Origin: Blastomyces gilchristii SLH14081
Lineage: Eukaryota; Ascomycota; Eurotiomycetes; Onygenales; Ajellomycetaceae
Reading direction: 5' to 3'
Assembly (NCBI RefSeq): GCF_000003855.2
Contig: NW_003101651.1
Coordinates: 310,060-374,059, forward strand
DNA length: 64,000 nt
Under the pieces are notes generated by a model. That model saw only the letters and a list, made by a program, of their open reading frames with translations, was not told the DNA's origin and searched no databases. Position numbers and translations under genes: made by a program. How positions within the stretch are numbered: position 1 is the stretch's first letter; every line of letters starts with the position of its first letter. Positions 11,486 through 23,862 of the stretch are shown piece after piece.

Positions 11486-11620
11486 ATGGCACTTCTGGCA
11501 GCTTGCAAAGTGGAACGAGTTGACAAGAGTGGTTTGCTTCGTTGTCTCAAGATGGCTGGAAGCATTCAAGTTCTTTCTGGGTCCAGTCGTCTGACTTCGG
11601 CTGCAATTCTGAAGGATTAA
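11486..11620 (+). CDS. Possible small ORF (44 aa), unrecognised
   Basis: An ATG about 40 bp downstream of a strong TATA-like sequence opens a 44-codon frame starting MALLAACKVERVDKSG and ending at TAA. It has no recognised domain, signal peptide or membrane span. The only support is its position relative to the promoter-like patch. It could equally be the 5' leader of an unrecognised transcript or chance. Confidence 0.15.
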   Translation: MALLAACKVERVDKSGLLRCLKMAGSIQVLSGSSRLTSAAILKD

Positions 11621-12562
11621 AGGAAAGGTGAAAAATGGGTGCCCTATCGGATTTCCTGCTCCCTAATGATTATTTTTCAATAATAATATACCAACAGAGA
11701 GCAATCCTACACACCCGAAAACCTCACAATATCATTGATATTGCACTTCGCCAATTTTTGTTTCTGTTCCTCAGTAACGCTATTTGTTTAAAATCAGGAT
11801 ATTGTAGCTCGCGCCTAGCAGGCAAAGAAATGAAAATGGCTTCGCGGCTACATTTCATATTATGTCCATTTCCAAAACGGTTTTCTTTAATCTGTTCAGT
11901 TAACTACGGCTTGAAAGGGCCATTTCGTTAACTCCTTCATCCCGCTATGGCTTTGTTCATCGTAAACAAGGCCCTCGAACTTTAAATACTTCATCGTCTA
12001 CCCACAACTCTTTTGTTCAATCCCTTCTCTTTCTTTAAATGATATACGGGTCTCCATCTAGATCCATGAAAAGTCCGTTAAATGGTAGTGTTCAATGAAC
12101 AAGCCTCCCCCTTGGCTCCTGGACGAACACATCGATGAAAGAAAGACACCTCGAGAGTTCTATTTTGAAACTGACAGCATGATCGCGCCAGCGATGTGTA
12201 TTAGCATACTTGATTTATTATTAATGGACTGAACCGTGCCCATCGTGGAGTTTCCACAACTGTCCAATTTTGGCTTCTTAATATTAACATTACCAACTGC
12301 ACATCTCTGGATATAAGCACCTAGATACGTGATTCCCTTTCCAGTCCAACCCTTCCGCCGCGCACGCTGAACGTTGACTTTACATCGCAACTCCATCCTG
12401 CATGTACCTTGCACGTTTAATGATTGATATTGAATACGAAAATCCCCTTGGAGAAAACAAAACCCCTCGAGCAATAGGTCCCACTTGCATCGGACGCACT
12501 ATATCACAAAAAAATAAAACCAAAAAAGAAAACCAGGGATCGAGGACGACGAATCCAAAATC
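11621..12562. other. Intergenic, likely promoter of the small Cys-rich gene
   Basis: No coding similarity seen. An A-rich stretch just before 12563 could be the 5' UTR of the downstream gene. Confidence 0.4.
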
Positions 12563-12805
12563 ATGTGCTCCCAGTTTTACAACCACCACTCTTGCGGCCA
12601 CGCAGTATTCGTCCGGACAAAAACCTGCGGATTGAAACAGTTCTGCCCCTTGATCAAAAAGGAACACATCGGCATAAATTACATGTGCGAGCGATGTGCT
12701 GCCAATATTCTATTAGCCATGAAGAGAGACTTGACTGCTAGCCGCAGCAGCAGCAAATCAGGTAGTCGGAGCCCCAGACGCGCGGGCAGGTCAACATCGA
12801 GATGA
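12563..12805 (+). CDS. Small Cys/His-rich protein of unknown function
   Basis: A single-exon 80-residue frame. The first half holds paired metal-ligand-like residues: Cys2, a C-x-H pair (C11, H13), Cys22, Cys28, then C-x2-C at 42 and 45. The second half is Ser/Arg-rich and basic (repeated SRS/SRSP-like steps), which could bind nucleic acid or be phosphorylated. Short fungal proteins with an N-terminal MC-start and a CGH-type motif are common and uncharacterised, and this resembles them. A zinc-binding fold is likely but not shown. The ordered ligand spacing favours a real gene over chance. No signal peptide. Confidence 0.55.
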   Translation: MCSQFYNHHSCGHAVFVRTKTCGLKQFCPLIKKEHIGINYMCERCAANILLAMKRDLTASRSSSKSGSRSPRRAGRSTSR

Positions 12806-13080
12806 AAAAGGGGTTTTGGAATTGTTAGCGGAGGAGATCTGTTTTCATTGCTTACTTAATTGGCTTTCTTTGCTACTCACGAATTTACTGGCATTAAATG
12901 GTGTTTTGGATTTGTTCTTTTCATCCTGGGAGGAGGTCGTTTGCTTTGAGGAATTTCTTGATTTAATTACTGAAATGAAGAGTGGTGAGGGATCGAGCCT
13001 GGTTGAAAGAATCACAGAGCCATTCCCCCGTGATGAACTCCATTGTCATAACGGTTCTTTTTAGCTTTGCATATACACTG

Positions 13081-13105
13081 TATGTATGTATGTATGTATG
13101 TATGT
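13081..13105. repeat. (TATG)n microsatellite
   Basis: Six perfect tetranucleotide units. Confidence 0.95.
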
Positions 13106-16100
13106 ACATACAATAGTACAAAAATAGAATAAGCCCAGCAAACAATAAAGATTTAAATGTCGATAGATAAAATAGCTGTATCTCTTGCAGGTGTTTCTTC
13201 GCCAATAGTTACTTGTCTCAATTAGCCCCCCAAAGAAAGAAATTCACATATTTCTTCAACCAACTTCAATCTGCCCTTGCCAACTTTTCAATCCGATAAA
13301 TAAATAAGTCTATAGGTGAACTAGCCGCTTCCAACCAAGATAGCCACGATAGATTGGTACAAAATATAGTTAGGGTCAGTTAGCGCATACAATCTCGAGC
13401 CCGATGATAATCAATCAGATATATTTAATGTCTGTGGTGAGTGCTTCGGTGTTCTCGGACTCCATGACCCGAGCCGCCCTCTTGGCTGACATGCAGCAGA
13501 GAGCGCTCCAGAAAGAGAGCAGGCTTAGAAACCAGTAGATAAGGCTTTCGGTGAATGAACAGCTAGAAATACGCATTGTATTGGCTTTTATTTCAGATAT
13601 GATATCCACCGTTAAATAGATGCGGTTCTGTCGTATTCAGGATATCCACCCGAGAACTACCTACTTCCATGAAGCGAACTAGCTGAGATTTTACTCCGGG
13701 GGCTTCTTTCAATATGAAATTACGTCATGTTCTCTTCCTCTCCTTCCATTGTTCTAGACAAACGGCTTTCATTCGCGCTCGTCTCTTTTCTCCCATCAGT
13801 TCCGACAGAACCTACTATGACTTCTAATGGAGCGCGGGAGAGTTTGCTCGATTCCACAATCCAGTAGATATTCAGCCCTGGTAGGGTAGGAGAGCCCATA
13901 GCCACAGCCTCCTTTCCGCCCGTCTGTGCGGGTATTTGGCGGACGAGTCCTTCGCTTCTTACTAATTTGAAGGACTGCTATACCCTTCCGCTGCATGGGG
14001 CATCTGACTCTCAACTCGCTGCGTTTAGATAGAGGGCGCAGCCTCGCAGCAGCACCAGCGAGAATCATCTCTGTAAGTAGTGGCATTGTGGATGTCCTCG
14101 TGATGAAAAAGATGACAGTGGCCCCCGCAACGCGAGGCAAATCCGAGTTCGAAGATTTGAGGACCTTCTAGAAGCTCCGGGGCTTGAGCTTGCTTCGGCT
14201 ATGTAGGTCAAAATTTCAGAACCACGGCAAGAAACCAGTCTATTTCCGTACTCAAGCGCATGTTGTGAGTTGACGTATACTAAGCTTTGAATGGAGATGC
14301 AAAGTTCGACATTGATTTCGCGTTTCTCGGGTTCCAAAATTAGCGTCTACTCTGTTCCCCCAAACGACGATTTACCAAGATGCATACGTCTCCTGTAAGG
14401 AAGGGTAACGTCAGGCAGGACACATAGAGAGCTTTTCTCCAGGGCTCTGTTTCGCGATCTTATCCCCTTGCCAACTGAGGGGAGAGCAGGGTATTTCCGC
14501 GCAAGAAGGTAAGCATCAGCCACAGCTGAATTGGCGCTTCCCAGCCCCATCTACCTCCAGAACTGCAAGGAAATCAAAGCTGGACAAGATGGAAGAAATC
14601 TTAAAACGTAGTTTCGATGACTGAGTGCTGCTGTCATCCATAACGTGTCCAATAGAACCCCTGAACCCTCGAGGCTACGAAGAACGATGCACGTTTTTTT
14701 CCCAGAACCCACACTAATAAGTTAAAAGCCGAGACCGCGTTCTTGGAGTTCAGGCAGAAGCATTTTCCATGTACCCCTTTAAATTAATGACCAAAAACGG
14801 ACTTTGCGCCCGCGTCTTTCATAGGGACAACAACACATTGATCTGGCTGATGGTACGCAAGCAAATGAGGCTTGCTTCTCAGCATATGAGGATGCAATGC
14901 AATAATGGAGTACGGAGTAGTTAGTGGTCAAGAGGTGACAGGTTCGGCCGGTCTGCTCGGTCGTATTCGGGGTCGGTGTTCGGCCAAGAGCAGCTTATTG
15001 AAAGCAGCATGGATTCGTTTATGCTCCTTGAGGTTGATGTTGAATATTTTTGTGCGCGGGTATTTTATTTTATTTTATATGATTTTTTCTTTTTTACTAG
15101 CGGCGGCGATTTTCGCAAATACAGTGTACGGTACGTACAGTATGTATGGTACTGTACATGTCCCGAAATATATAACGCGTACTTACCGTATTGTATTTAT
15201 TACGGATAGCGGAAATATATCGCAGCTGGCAGGCACTCTTCAATGATTGCACTTCTTGCTCATTTTGAATGTGCAAGTACGGAGTGCAGTGCATTGTCCA
15301 CAAAAGTGTTTCAGTCGTCGAGCTGCAGGGATACACTAAGAAAAGAGTGGCTTCTTCCCCGACCCCAAGGGAATTCACTTCCGTTCCTTTTACTAACCTC
15401 AAGATATTTAACCCCATGGGGATATATTCTTTGTATCTGAGATACTTATATTTTGTTGAGATTCACATGGTTTCTATCACCATAGATATGAAAGATTGCA
15501 ACAGTTTGAGGCATCTGTTTTTCAACATGGCACCAGCTCCACTCTTCTCTTCACCTGGAGTTCAGCCGATTCAGCCTCAAGCTGTTCAGAAGCAAGTTTG
15601 AAGCATTGTGAGATTTTCAGGCTATATACTTCACCGCATCAGAGCATGCCGCAGAATGGCCGGTCCAACGGCGATGTATCGTTCACCCACCCAACAGCCG
15701 TTGCATTCAATCCAAGTGACCCCTAGGGGTAGAACATCTGCTGCATCTCGGTCCGGAAAACGAATAGCTCGAAGCGTTCCCAGGTCAATCTACTCTCACT
15801 TGGCGTTGGAGTGCCATCAGTTCCTAATCTCCAGCCAACCGTACCAATCGTCCTTCTCCATCGTCGTCATTGGATGATGTTGCCGTTCAAAGAGAACCTT
15901 ACCGCGATTAAATTAACTGCGTGGAACAACCCTCAAACCTGCAATAGCAAGTTAATGGAGTTGGAAAGAAAATCGGTGGTATAGAGCCGTGTCCAGCACA
16001 TCCCATTCCAGACCTGTTTCAGGGCCTGCGATGCTTCATGCTCGCAAGAGCACCCACCTCCGACCCTTGCCCATTCATGGAACATGCATAATCTACCATA

Positions 16101-16185
16101 TTGGTATTTATATACATACCTCGTTCACAGCGGTTTATTGGTCCTGCATCTCAGAAACCGAATCTGTGATGACTTAGAGTGATTC

Positions 16186-16188
<3 letters not shown>

Positions 16189-16219
<31 letters not shown>
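16189..16219 (+). repeat. Poly(A) tract, 31 bp
   Basis: An uninterrupted A run in the intergenic region upstream of the quinolinate phosphoribosyltransferase gene. There is no retrotransposon body before it. Confidence 0.95.
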
Positions 16220-16223
<4 letters not shown>

Positions 16224-16729
16224 CCTACAACTGTTATCATCCCCGACGAGGTGTCATGATATAGCTGCACGGAGCTTACAAGCTTGACAGAGTTAGTTCG
16301 CCCTGTCAAAACCTCGGCATGCATGCAAATACAGAAAAGAACAAAAGAGCCGACATTCGTGACTCAGAACTGTTCCGAGAAAAACCGAAGCTCTGTCATT
16401 TCTGGTGCCGGTCAACCGTTTGGCACGAAAAGTCGGAAACGTACATAGTACGGAGAGTACTTGAATCTTTTTTTTTGCGAGCAGTGGTGGTGGAATATAG
16501 CGCACCCATGTGATCGTCTAAGTTTGTCAAAACTACGGCACACGGCACGCGGCACACGCATGCCGAGAATAATATGGAATAATAATGATCATCTTCAAGG
16601 GACACGGATAGTTTGTAGCATATCTGGTTCATCCGGTGGGGGTGGGGCGGTGGCCTCTCTCCGCCAAGTTAATTTTGTGTTTTGCAAAGACATAAAAATA
16701 AAGGAGGAATAGGGGGGCAAAAAATTGGG

Positions 16730-16755
16730 AAAAAAAAAAAAAAAAAAAAAAAAAA
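16730..16755 (+). repeat. Poly(A) tract, 26 bp
   Basis: A second uninterrupted A run about 0.5 kb after the first. Nucleosome-depleting poly(dA:dT) in a promoter is a plausible reading. Confidence 0.95.
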
Positions 16756-17386
16756 GAGTCAAGATATATAAGTAAAGCTCGCATGTGGCGCATATATTAA
16801 TATTGATATCTCATAGTCTTCCTACCTCGCCCAAGGTCTCTACTCAGTCGAGCTCGAACAAATCCTTGTCGGTATCTAGAGCCGTCTATCAGAGCCGCAC
16901 GGTGGCTGCAAAAAAAGTGCAAATCCCAAAAATGGAATTAATGCTGCACTTGTTCCTCCCTCCCGCTGTCTCTGTTACACAATACTGTTTGTTGATCGTC
17001 CGTCCTCGGGTCGGCATCCAGCGTGTGATATCCGTAAGTTAATGTAAATGAGCGAGATTCCCTACTGCCTTCGGATCGGAGACGGAAGATCGGGTGCTCA
17101 AGATCCCGATACCCGATGACAAATCCCGAGAAAGCCCCGCCCAGCCAGTCCCGTGACCAGGAGCTGCGGAAGGACGTCAGGATGTTTTTGGCCGCTATCC
17201 TCAAGACAAAAACGGCTATGAAGCGTCTGCGTTTGATACGATACAGAAAGAAAGAGAGATCGTCGTGTCTGGGTTTCTTTGACAGCTGAATAATCCCCGC
17301 CAATCGCCTCAATTGCAACCAGTCCAAATAACTTAATCCTACGGCCTTTAACTAACCAACAGCTGCTGTCCAAGCCATCTGCTATC

Positions 17387-18942
17387 ATGGCGTCATTGCA
17401 CGGTGACCTCAGCCATCTTTTACCACTCAATTTCAAGCACACGATTACTGCTTGGCTGGAGGAAGATTGCCCCAGCTTCGACTATGGTGGGTTCGTCGTT
17501 GGAGAAGCTGAAGGTGAAGCTAAGCTATTGGGAAAGAGCAAGGTATGAAGATGCCTTTGTAGAAGTGGCTTTTTTTTTTTTTTTTCCATTTTGACCCGCC
17601 CACCCACCTACACCAGGAGCAGAGCAAACTGAATTGGGGGTTCAGATCATAGTGGAAATTTGATTTATCTTTTTTGTTGCAACCTGCGGTAGTAGTTGTT
17701 GCATATATGTTTTAAGACATTGATGCCGTATGCATTCGAATGCCATTCCCCTAAATGATGCCCCCAAGGTCTCAGCGCTCAGCCCCTTCAGAAGTTCTTG
17801 CTCCATGAGCAAAATGAATAAATCGACTCTTAAGGTCGAAAAGTGACCATATCTGAAGAAATATGTTCTATCCTTTTGCTCATATTGAATATCCTTGTCT
17901 TTCTAAATCGCATCTCTCGTTTGACTCTTTCTCGCATATTACTGATTGGAATTTTATACGATAAATTTTAGGGCGTAGTAGCAGGTGTGCCTTTCTTCAA
18001 TGAAGTGTTCTCACAGCTAGGTTGCACGTATGAGCCACTTCCTCCATTGTTTTTATACCCTTCAAACCGATACCTATATGCAAACCTGAGGAACCCTATC
18101 TAATCACTTTTTCTTTCTGCCCTTTGGTTTACTAGCGTTGAGTGGAAGGTCAAAGAAGGCGAACCGATCGAACCGATCACAGTATGTGCTATCGTTCGTG
18201 GCCCAATGCGCAAAATCCTCCTGGGTGAGCGAGTTGCGTTGAACATCCTAGCACGATGCTCTGGAATTGCAACGAAGTAAACCCTTCCCCCAACTTCCCC
18301 TTTCAGACGGCCAGGACTATGGCCTATTCACAAAGAACCAGAACTAAAAAACTACTAAGGACATCTACCCTCGTCAACATCCTCCGTTCTCACTCCTGGA
18401 ACGGAATCTTAGCCGGAACCCGCAAAACGACACCCGGCTTCCGCCTCGTGGAGAAATATGGCATTCTTGTCGGCGGGGCCGACCCGCACCGCCACGACCT
18501 CAGCTCCATGACCATGCTCAAGGACAACCACATCTGGGCCTGTTACAATAAAGGCCAGGTGCAGTCCGCAACGGCAGCGTCAATAGCCCAAGCCATCCCC
18601 ACCGCCGTCGAGGCTGCGCGCGCCGCAGCGGGCTTCTCCACCAAAGTCGAAGTCGAGTGTCGCAGCATTGAAGAAGCCCATGCCGCCATCTCTGCAGGTG
18701 CAAATATTATCATGCTCGATAACTTCTCCGCATCGGAGGTGGCCGGGGCAGCGAAATTGTTGAAGGATGAGTGGACGGCTAAGGGGAAACCGCGCGGTTC
18801 GTTTTTGGTCGAGGTTAGTGGTGGGTTGAATGAGCAGAACGCGGCGTCATTTGCGGCTGAGGATGTGGATATTTTATCCACTAGTAGTATTCATCAGGGG
18901 GTGGGAATCGTGGACTTTTCGTTGAAGGTTTCTTTGACGTAG
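17387..18942 (+). CDS. BNA6: Nicotinate-nucleotide pyrophosphorylase (quinolinate phosphoribosyltransferase)
   Basis: Four exons (17387–17542, 17972–18027, 18136–18276, 18360–18942) give 311 residues, close to the family's ~295. The enzyme converts quinolinate and PRPP to nicotinate mononucleotide, CO2 and pyrophosphate, the entry of de novo NAD synthesis from tryptophan. Signatures: N-terminal [26 protein letters not shown]; the substrate-binding [27 protein letters not shown]; the barrel segment ANIIMLDNF; and SGGLNEQNA near the end. Intron 1 (429 nt) is unusually long for this window and contains a poly(T) tract. For intron 3 I chose the acceptor at 18358–18359 because it restores the family length and follows a branch-like AACTAA; an upstream in-frame acceptor at 18314 would insert 15 residues. 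No targeting signal. Confidence 0.92.
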
Positions 18943-19972
18943 TTGGGCATTGGATATGACATGCTGGAGGAGATAAGATTAGAATCTTGCGGCTTGTACA
19001 CGATTACATTCTCCTTCCCAGATGTATTGCAGCACATTGTCTCTGTTTGCGTGATATCAGCGATCTAAATACGTATATATTCATAATTGTTAAAAATAAA
19101 TGTAGCCGAAAGACGTACAATATACAAAGGAAAAGGCTCGCCCTTATATACTTTTATTTTCATCCAAATAGTTGATAGAAGGGATGCTCCTTTTGCATTC
19201 TAAACGAGAGGTCCAAAAAAACTGCGAAGAGATGCAAAGAGAAACATAGAAAAGGGTCGGACGTCAAGTAATGGAAATAAAGGCAAAAAAGTATATAAAG
19301 CAAAAAAGGAACTTATACCCCGGAAATATATAACGAATGAGAATAGAAACTTTGAAAACATGGTTAATTGGGGGGAAAAAGAAAGAAGAAGAAAAGAAAG
19401 ACAAAAAGGGAACGTGATATGAACATGACAGAGAGAGGAGTGGGGTTCCTTCCATGGACACCAGCGAGGGCGGTAGATGCAGGGGCGCCCGAATTAGCAA
19501 GCACTCCGGACTGGCAATCAGGGAAATAAGAAAAGACTTAGGAGCATTAAGCTCGCAAGAACAAATGAAATATAGCAGGTCTTCGCTCGCCAGAGCTTAA
19601 ACGACAATGAAAGAAAACAAGTAAATCGGATCGTATAGAGAGCGTGCGGACTGGCCGACAAAATAGATCGGCGCCATTAAGGGAATATACCGAACATCGA
19701 GGACAAGGGGAATAACAATGAATCATGAACATGCAGTCAGCGCCCAAAAACCGTAGGTAAAAATTGAAGAGGTGATGACGATAGAATACTAAAGATATAA
19801 CGTAGTAAAATATGCACAAATAAAACGAAAGGGGTGTAAACAAGCGGAATCTGCGAATGGTTGAAACGGGCCTGTGAGAGTCGGCGCGGTTGCCAGGTCA
19901 AACCTGGGTTGATACAACCAATTCGCTGGGAATATTCGATATATGTAGGCAGTAGATGATGAAAATAGTTCA
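18943..19972. other. Intergenic between convergent genes
   Basis: 3' ends of the BNA6-like and Ras-like genes converge here. AT-rich, purine-rich on the plus strand; no gene seen. Confidence 0.5.
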
Positions 19973-21619
19973 CTAATTTCGGCAGAAAAGCCACGTCCAC
20001 CAAATTTTCTTCGACCCTCCAGGCTCATATCTGTCGTTCATATGGCCTTGGGTTTTCATTACTACGACGCCATCATCTCCTTCCTCCCTAGGCTGCGGGG
20101 GGTCGTTTGGATCAGGATTTGCCGCTTCAGATATACTCTTTTCGCGGTGGTCAGTGGATGGTGGTGACTTGTGGCTTTGGTCCACGGTATCCCGGGACTT
20201 CATGCTCCGGATACGTTTGGAGATTGCGCTCCCCAGGCCCTGCCACTGGCTTGGTTTCTGCAAGGAGCTTTCAGTTGTTTCATTATTGTTATTGTCCGTA
20301 ATTTCCCTCTCTTTAGCTGTGAGGGCTGGAGTCCTTGAGTGCGAATCGGTCTGCGATGATAAAATAAGGTCAGGAGAAAATAAGCTCTGGGGTAGAGAAT
20401 GAGCTGCAAGAGAGGAATGACCAGGTGTTCGTGGTCGAACGGGAAATTGTTGGAGATGATGGCGACGCCGCGCTTCGATGACGCGACGAACGATTACTAG
20501 GAGCAAGTTAGTCTCAGCCGGCATAGCCATAGGGGCACGGGCGCAATATATATATATATATATACATAATTAAACACTGTCTAACTTTGCTGATCCGATA
20601 CATGCAAGATCCACTTCCCAGGGGCATTTTTGGAAGAACAGAACTTACAAGCAAATGTCTCCTCGATATTTACCATTTCCCTTGCGCTTGTTTCCATAAA
20701 GCCACAACCTCTTCTCCTAGCATATTCCAATCCCTGTCTTGCGCTCACCACCCTTGCGTCTTTCAGGTCGCATTTGTTTCCAGCCATGATCCTCACCGGT
20801 GGAGCCATGCCAACAGCAACCAGCTCTCCTGGATGACGCAAGTGGCCCATTTCTTTCATCAATCGCGCATTAGTTTCCAATCGTTGCTCTGCCTCAATGT
20901 CAATCATGTCCATGAAGTAGTCTAAAGCCTCCAATGTAGGCGCGTTTGTGATATCGTAGACGAGGAGGAATGCATCGGACTTAAGATTTGAGGAAGCCCA
21001 GAGACCACGATATTCCTCTTGGCCAGCCGTATCGGTTAAGGCAAGAAAATATGGCACACCGTCAACAGTCCGGGTGACGGAATATGAATCCTCTAGTACC
21101 ACGAGCATGTATAAGCATGCTGTAAAGAAGAAATATCTTGTCTTTTGTATTGGTTTCCCTGATCACTTTTGGGCGCGAATCAAAAGAGAGAAATACGCGG
21201 TGGGTAGGAGGGATTGATGCATACCAATTGTAGGATCATATCTAAGTTGCTCCAACAGGGTTAGTGGTCATCCTCTAGCACTCAGACTAAATGCAATAAT
21301 TGGGAATATAAACTCACTCATGCGTCCATTGGCTGCGCACCAATCGCAGCGTGATAGATGACTTTCCTATATCCCGGAACCAAAAAAAGCATTTAGCAAT
21401 CAACCCCTAACTTATTCGCGACATTTTTCCTATCCCAACAAAAAGAATAACTTTTGATAAAGACCAAGGTCCCGATTCTTCGCCAGACTTTGACCATTTC
21501 GGGAAAGGGAAAGGAACCAATTGAGAATTCGAGAAGTAATAGTTTCGCAATTATATTGGGGTATGCAACATACCGCATCCACCATCGCCACAGATCGTAA
21601 TGGACACCGTCTCCGCCAT
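19973..21619 (-). CDS. Ras-family small GTPase with long C-terminal extension
   Basis: Five exons on the minus strand (21619–21574, 21366–21318, 21241–21225, 21092–20649, 20496–19973) give 359 residues. All G motifs are present: P-loop GDGGCGKS (residues 11–18), effector loop YDPTIEDSY (33–41), DTAGQEEY (58–65), NKCD and ETSAR. The P-loop is split by intron 1, and YDPTI lies on a 17-nt exon. Compared with classical Ras, an extra loop (roughly 25–30 residues) precedes NKCD, and about 150 residues follow the G domain. These are Ser/Thr/Gln-rich, acidic, and end in a Trp-rich tail, WWTWLFCRN. Only two residues follow the last Cys, so there is no canonical CAAX box; an undetected final exon could change this. 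It is clearly Ras superfamily (closest in feel to Ras/Rheb) but I cannot place the subfamily. It probably acts in membrane-linked growth signalling. Confidence 0.82.
20541..20564. repeat. (TA)n tract inside an intron
   Basis: An alternating TA run lies in the last intron of the Ras-like gene. Confidence 0.8.
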
Positions 21620-23862
21620 TGGTTTGCAGAACAGAAACAGAGCAAAACTGAATCTGTGGTTCGCAAACACGGACGACGGCGTCCCCCACACTCCTCGTCA
21701 CCCACGCAATTCGCGATGTTTTGCAGGTTTCGGGAGCGAAGATATGTCGGATGGAGCGTTTAATAATCGACCTGCTCAATGCAGGAACCCAACGCGACGG
21801 TAATTGGCGCAGCGCAGGGTATGACAGGTCACGAATGTTACGTTTAAGTGGGCTAGAGTCTAGACTGGAGTGGAGGTTCTGTCTGGGGTAAACTCAGAAC
21901 AGCTCAAAGCGGGTATGTATGGTTCATCCAGGCGCAATTGGAGAGGATTAACAGTAAAAATGAATCATAGCATAAATTTTGAGAAAATAACAGGAGGACT
22001 CACATCAGGAATAAAATAACCTCCACGTCCTGAGCCATAGTAGCTTGGCCAGGTTTTTGTTGGCGTTTGTTCCTTTGCAGAGGTTAAACTCATCACCAAC
22101 AGGGTTGGCGCGCTTTGCCGTTTGTGGCAATTCGCGATCCTCCCGCGTTTCAATTATTATAGACTTGCACATCCCACATCACATCTACGTGTACCGCTTC
22201 TAACAGTTTGCTCCCTTGGAGGTGTGCTCCATCCTGCCTCTGGTGTTCCGAATCTACTGATGAATATCCGGCTGAGAGCGAACTTATATCGGTTGCGAGA
22301 CTGGCAGGACACACGCTTATTATACCTACGACTGCCTCCATCCTTACGCTTATATAGAAGAATAAATAAAAGGTTTCTCAGACGGTTTCCTGAGTACCGA
22401 CTTTTTTCAGGGTTTATTTCATTTTATTTTATTTTATGTAACTTTCTTGCCACGCGCATATTGATCCCATGAATCCTGAAACCCACACAGAGCATCATCT
22501 TCGGATGCTCTCAAACAACCCCCGGGGAAGTTGTGGCGAAACAGCAAGTAGCTCTGCCGCGTACTGAGTTCCAAGCCAATAGAATACCTATACATATTGC
22601 TAAATTCTCATACAGCCACCTATTGCTATACGCTAGGTCATCCTTGTGTCTCCCATCTGGATATGAAGAAACAGTCCACGCCTGCGCAGACATCCGAATG
22701 CCGTGGAACAAACCAAACATGGCGAACGCGCAAGGTTGATTCCTTTTTTCTTCTTCTTCTTCTAGCGGCAAACACAATGCCTGCAAGAAGCCGAACGGAC
22801 TGGCATTTGCTCTTGATTTACTTGGTTGAATATATCCTGGCCAGGATTGAATACCTTAAATCGGTCCCGCCGGGGGGGTGATCTCGAACGATCGTCGCCC
22901 GCTTGTAGAAAAGAAAGAAAGCTATTTGCTAACCTTATGATATATAGACGCTTTCCCTACCTTGTTGGTTTCTAGCTTTTCTATCTGAGCTGAAGGGATT
23001 TAGCGACCTGACCATTACAACTCTCGCATTCGGGGAAATTTCGGTCCACGCAGCCTATTGCTACTTGCTCTTGCAATGCATCTAGTAACCTTTGTATATC
23101 AGCTCGTCCCGAATAGGAAATCAAAAGTTCCAGGTCCAGTATGTTCCCGGCTCTCCATAACGATCCAGAGATAAGATTATCTGCTCCTTGTTAGACGATA
23201 GGACCTGCGAGGCGTCCCGGTAAACTGGAAATTTTATTACAGAAATAGATGCTAGGAAATAAATGCACAAGGAGGTACGGAAGAGACAGTGAAAATAGGA
23301 AGGTAATAAAAGGGGGACAAGAGACGAATGTATATGTATATACATGTACATACATACAAAATCAAACTCTGGGACGGATACGAAGGCCACTGAAGATACC
23401 ATATTCCACATGGAAACCGTTTAGTCTGTCATTATGTAGCAACGTTGACACCTCATCTCCTAATCCTATCATATGGGTACTCTCATAATGTGTATATACT
23501 CCGCATATTCAGCTTTTTAACAGCCAACATCTCAGCTTGAATTGAGTTTTTATTAATTTCAACTTTCATTCTCTTCAATCGTGCTTGTGCTTTCATTTTA
23601 ATCATTATCTGTATTATAGTGGTTCCTCATGATCTACATAGCCCAGAGCAAAGTATCCCGTCACACATTAATCATGTCTTATAGTCATCCCAAACGCTAT
23701 CATGTTATCGTTCATTAGTTAACAAATGAAAAAAGGGTAAAAGAAAGAGAAGCGAAGCGAAAAGAGAAGAATAGAACAGGAAAGGACAGAAGACCAGATA
23801 TACGAAGAATTGAAGATGAAATTCATTATCCCCCTGGTACGCCTGACTCATTTGTCGACGTA
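21620..23862. other. Intergenic; shared region upstream of the Ras-like gene
   Basis: It holds the upstream region of the Ras-like gene and the 3' flank of the WC-1-like gene. No recognisable coding or RNA gene; open frames are short and without motifs. Confidence 0.4.

Larger units (their letters stand above)
12806..17386. other. Long intergenic region (4.6 kb)
   Basis: No recognisable gene. It contains a (TATG)n tract at 13081–13105, poly(A) tracts at 16189–16219 and 16730–16755, and TACGGAGT-type words at 14911, 15278 and 16449. Overlapping minus-strand frames between 13415 and 14550 (60–114 codons) show no domain; one (13415–13609) has a short hydrophobic stretch. I cannot support a gene there. 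Confidence 0.4.

Noticed and set aside
13415..14550. Chain of minus-strand open frames of 60–114 codons
   Set aside because: They overlap in different frames, cannot be joined into one protein with convincing splice sites, and show no domain.
16189..16755. Two poly(A) tracts as ends of retroposed copies
   Set aside because: No target-site duplications or coding remnants precede them; simple homopolymer runs are common throughout this window.
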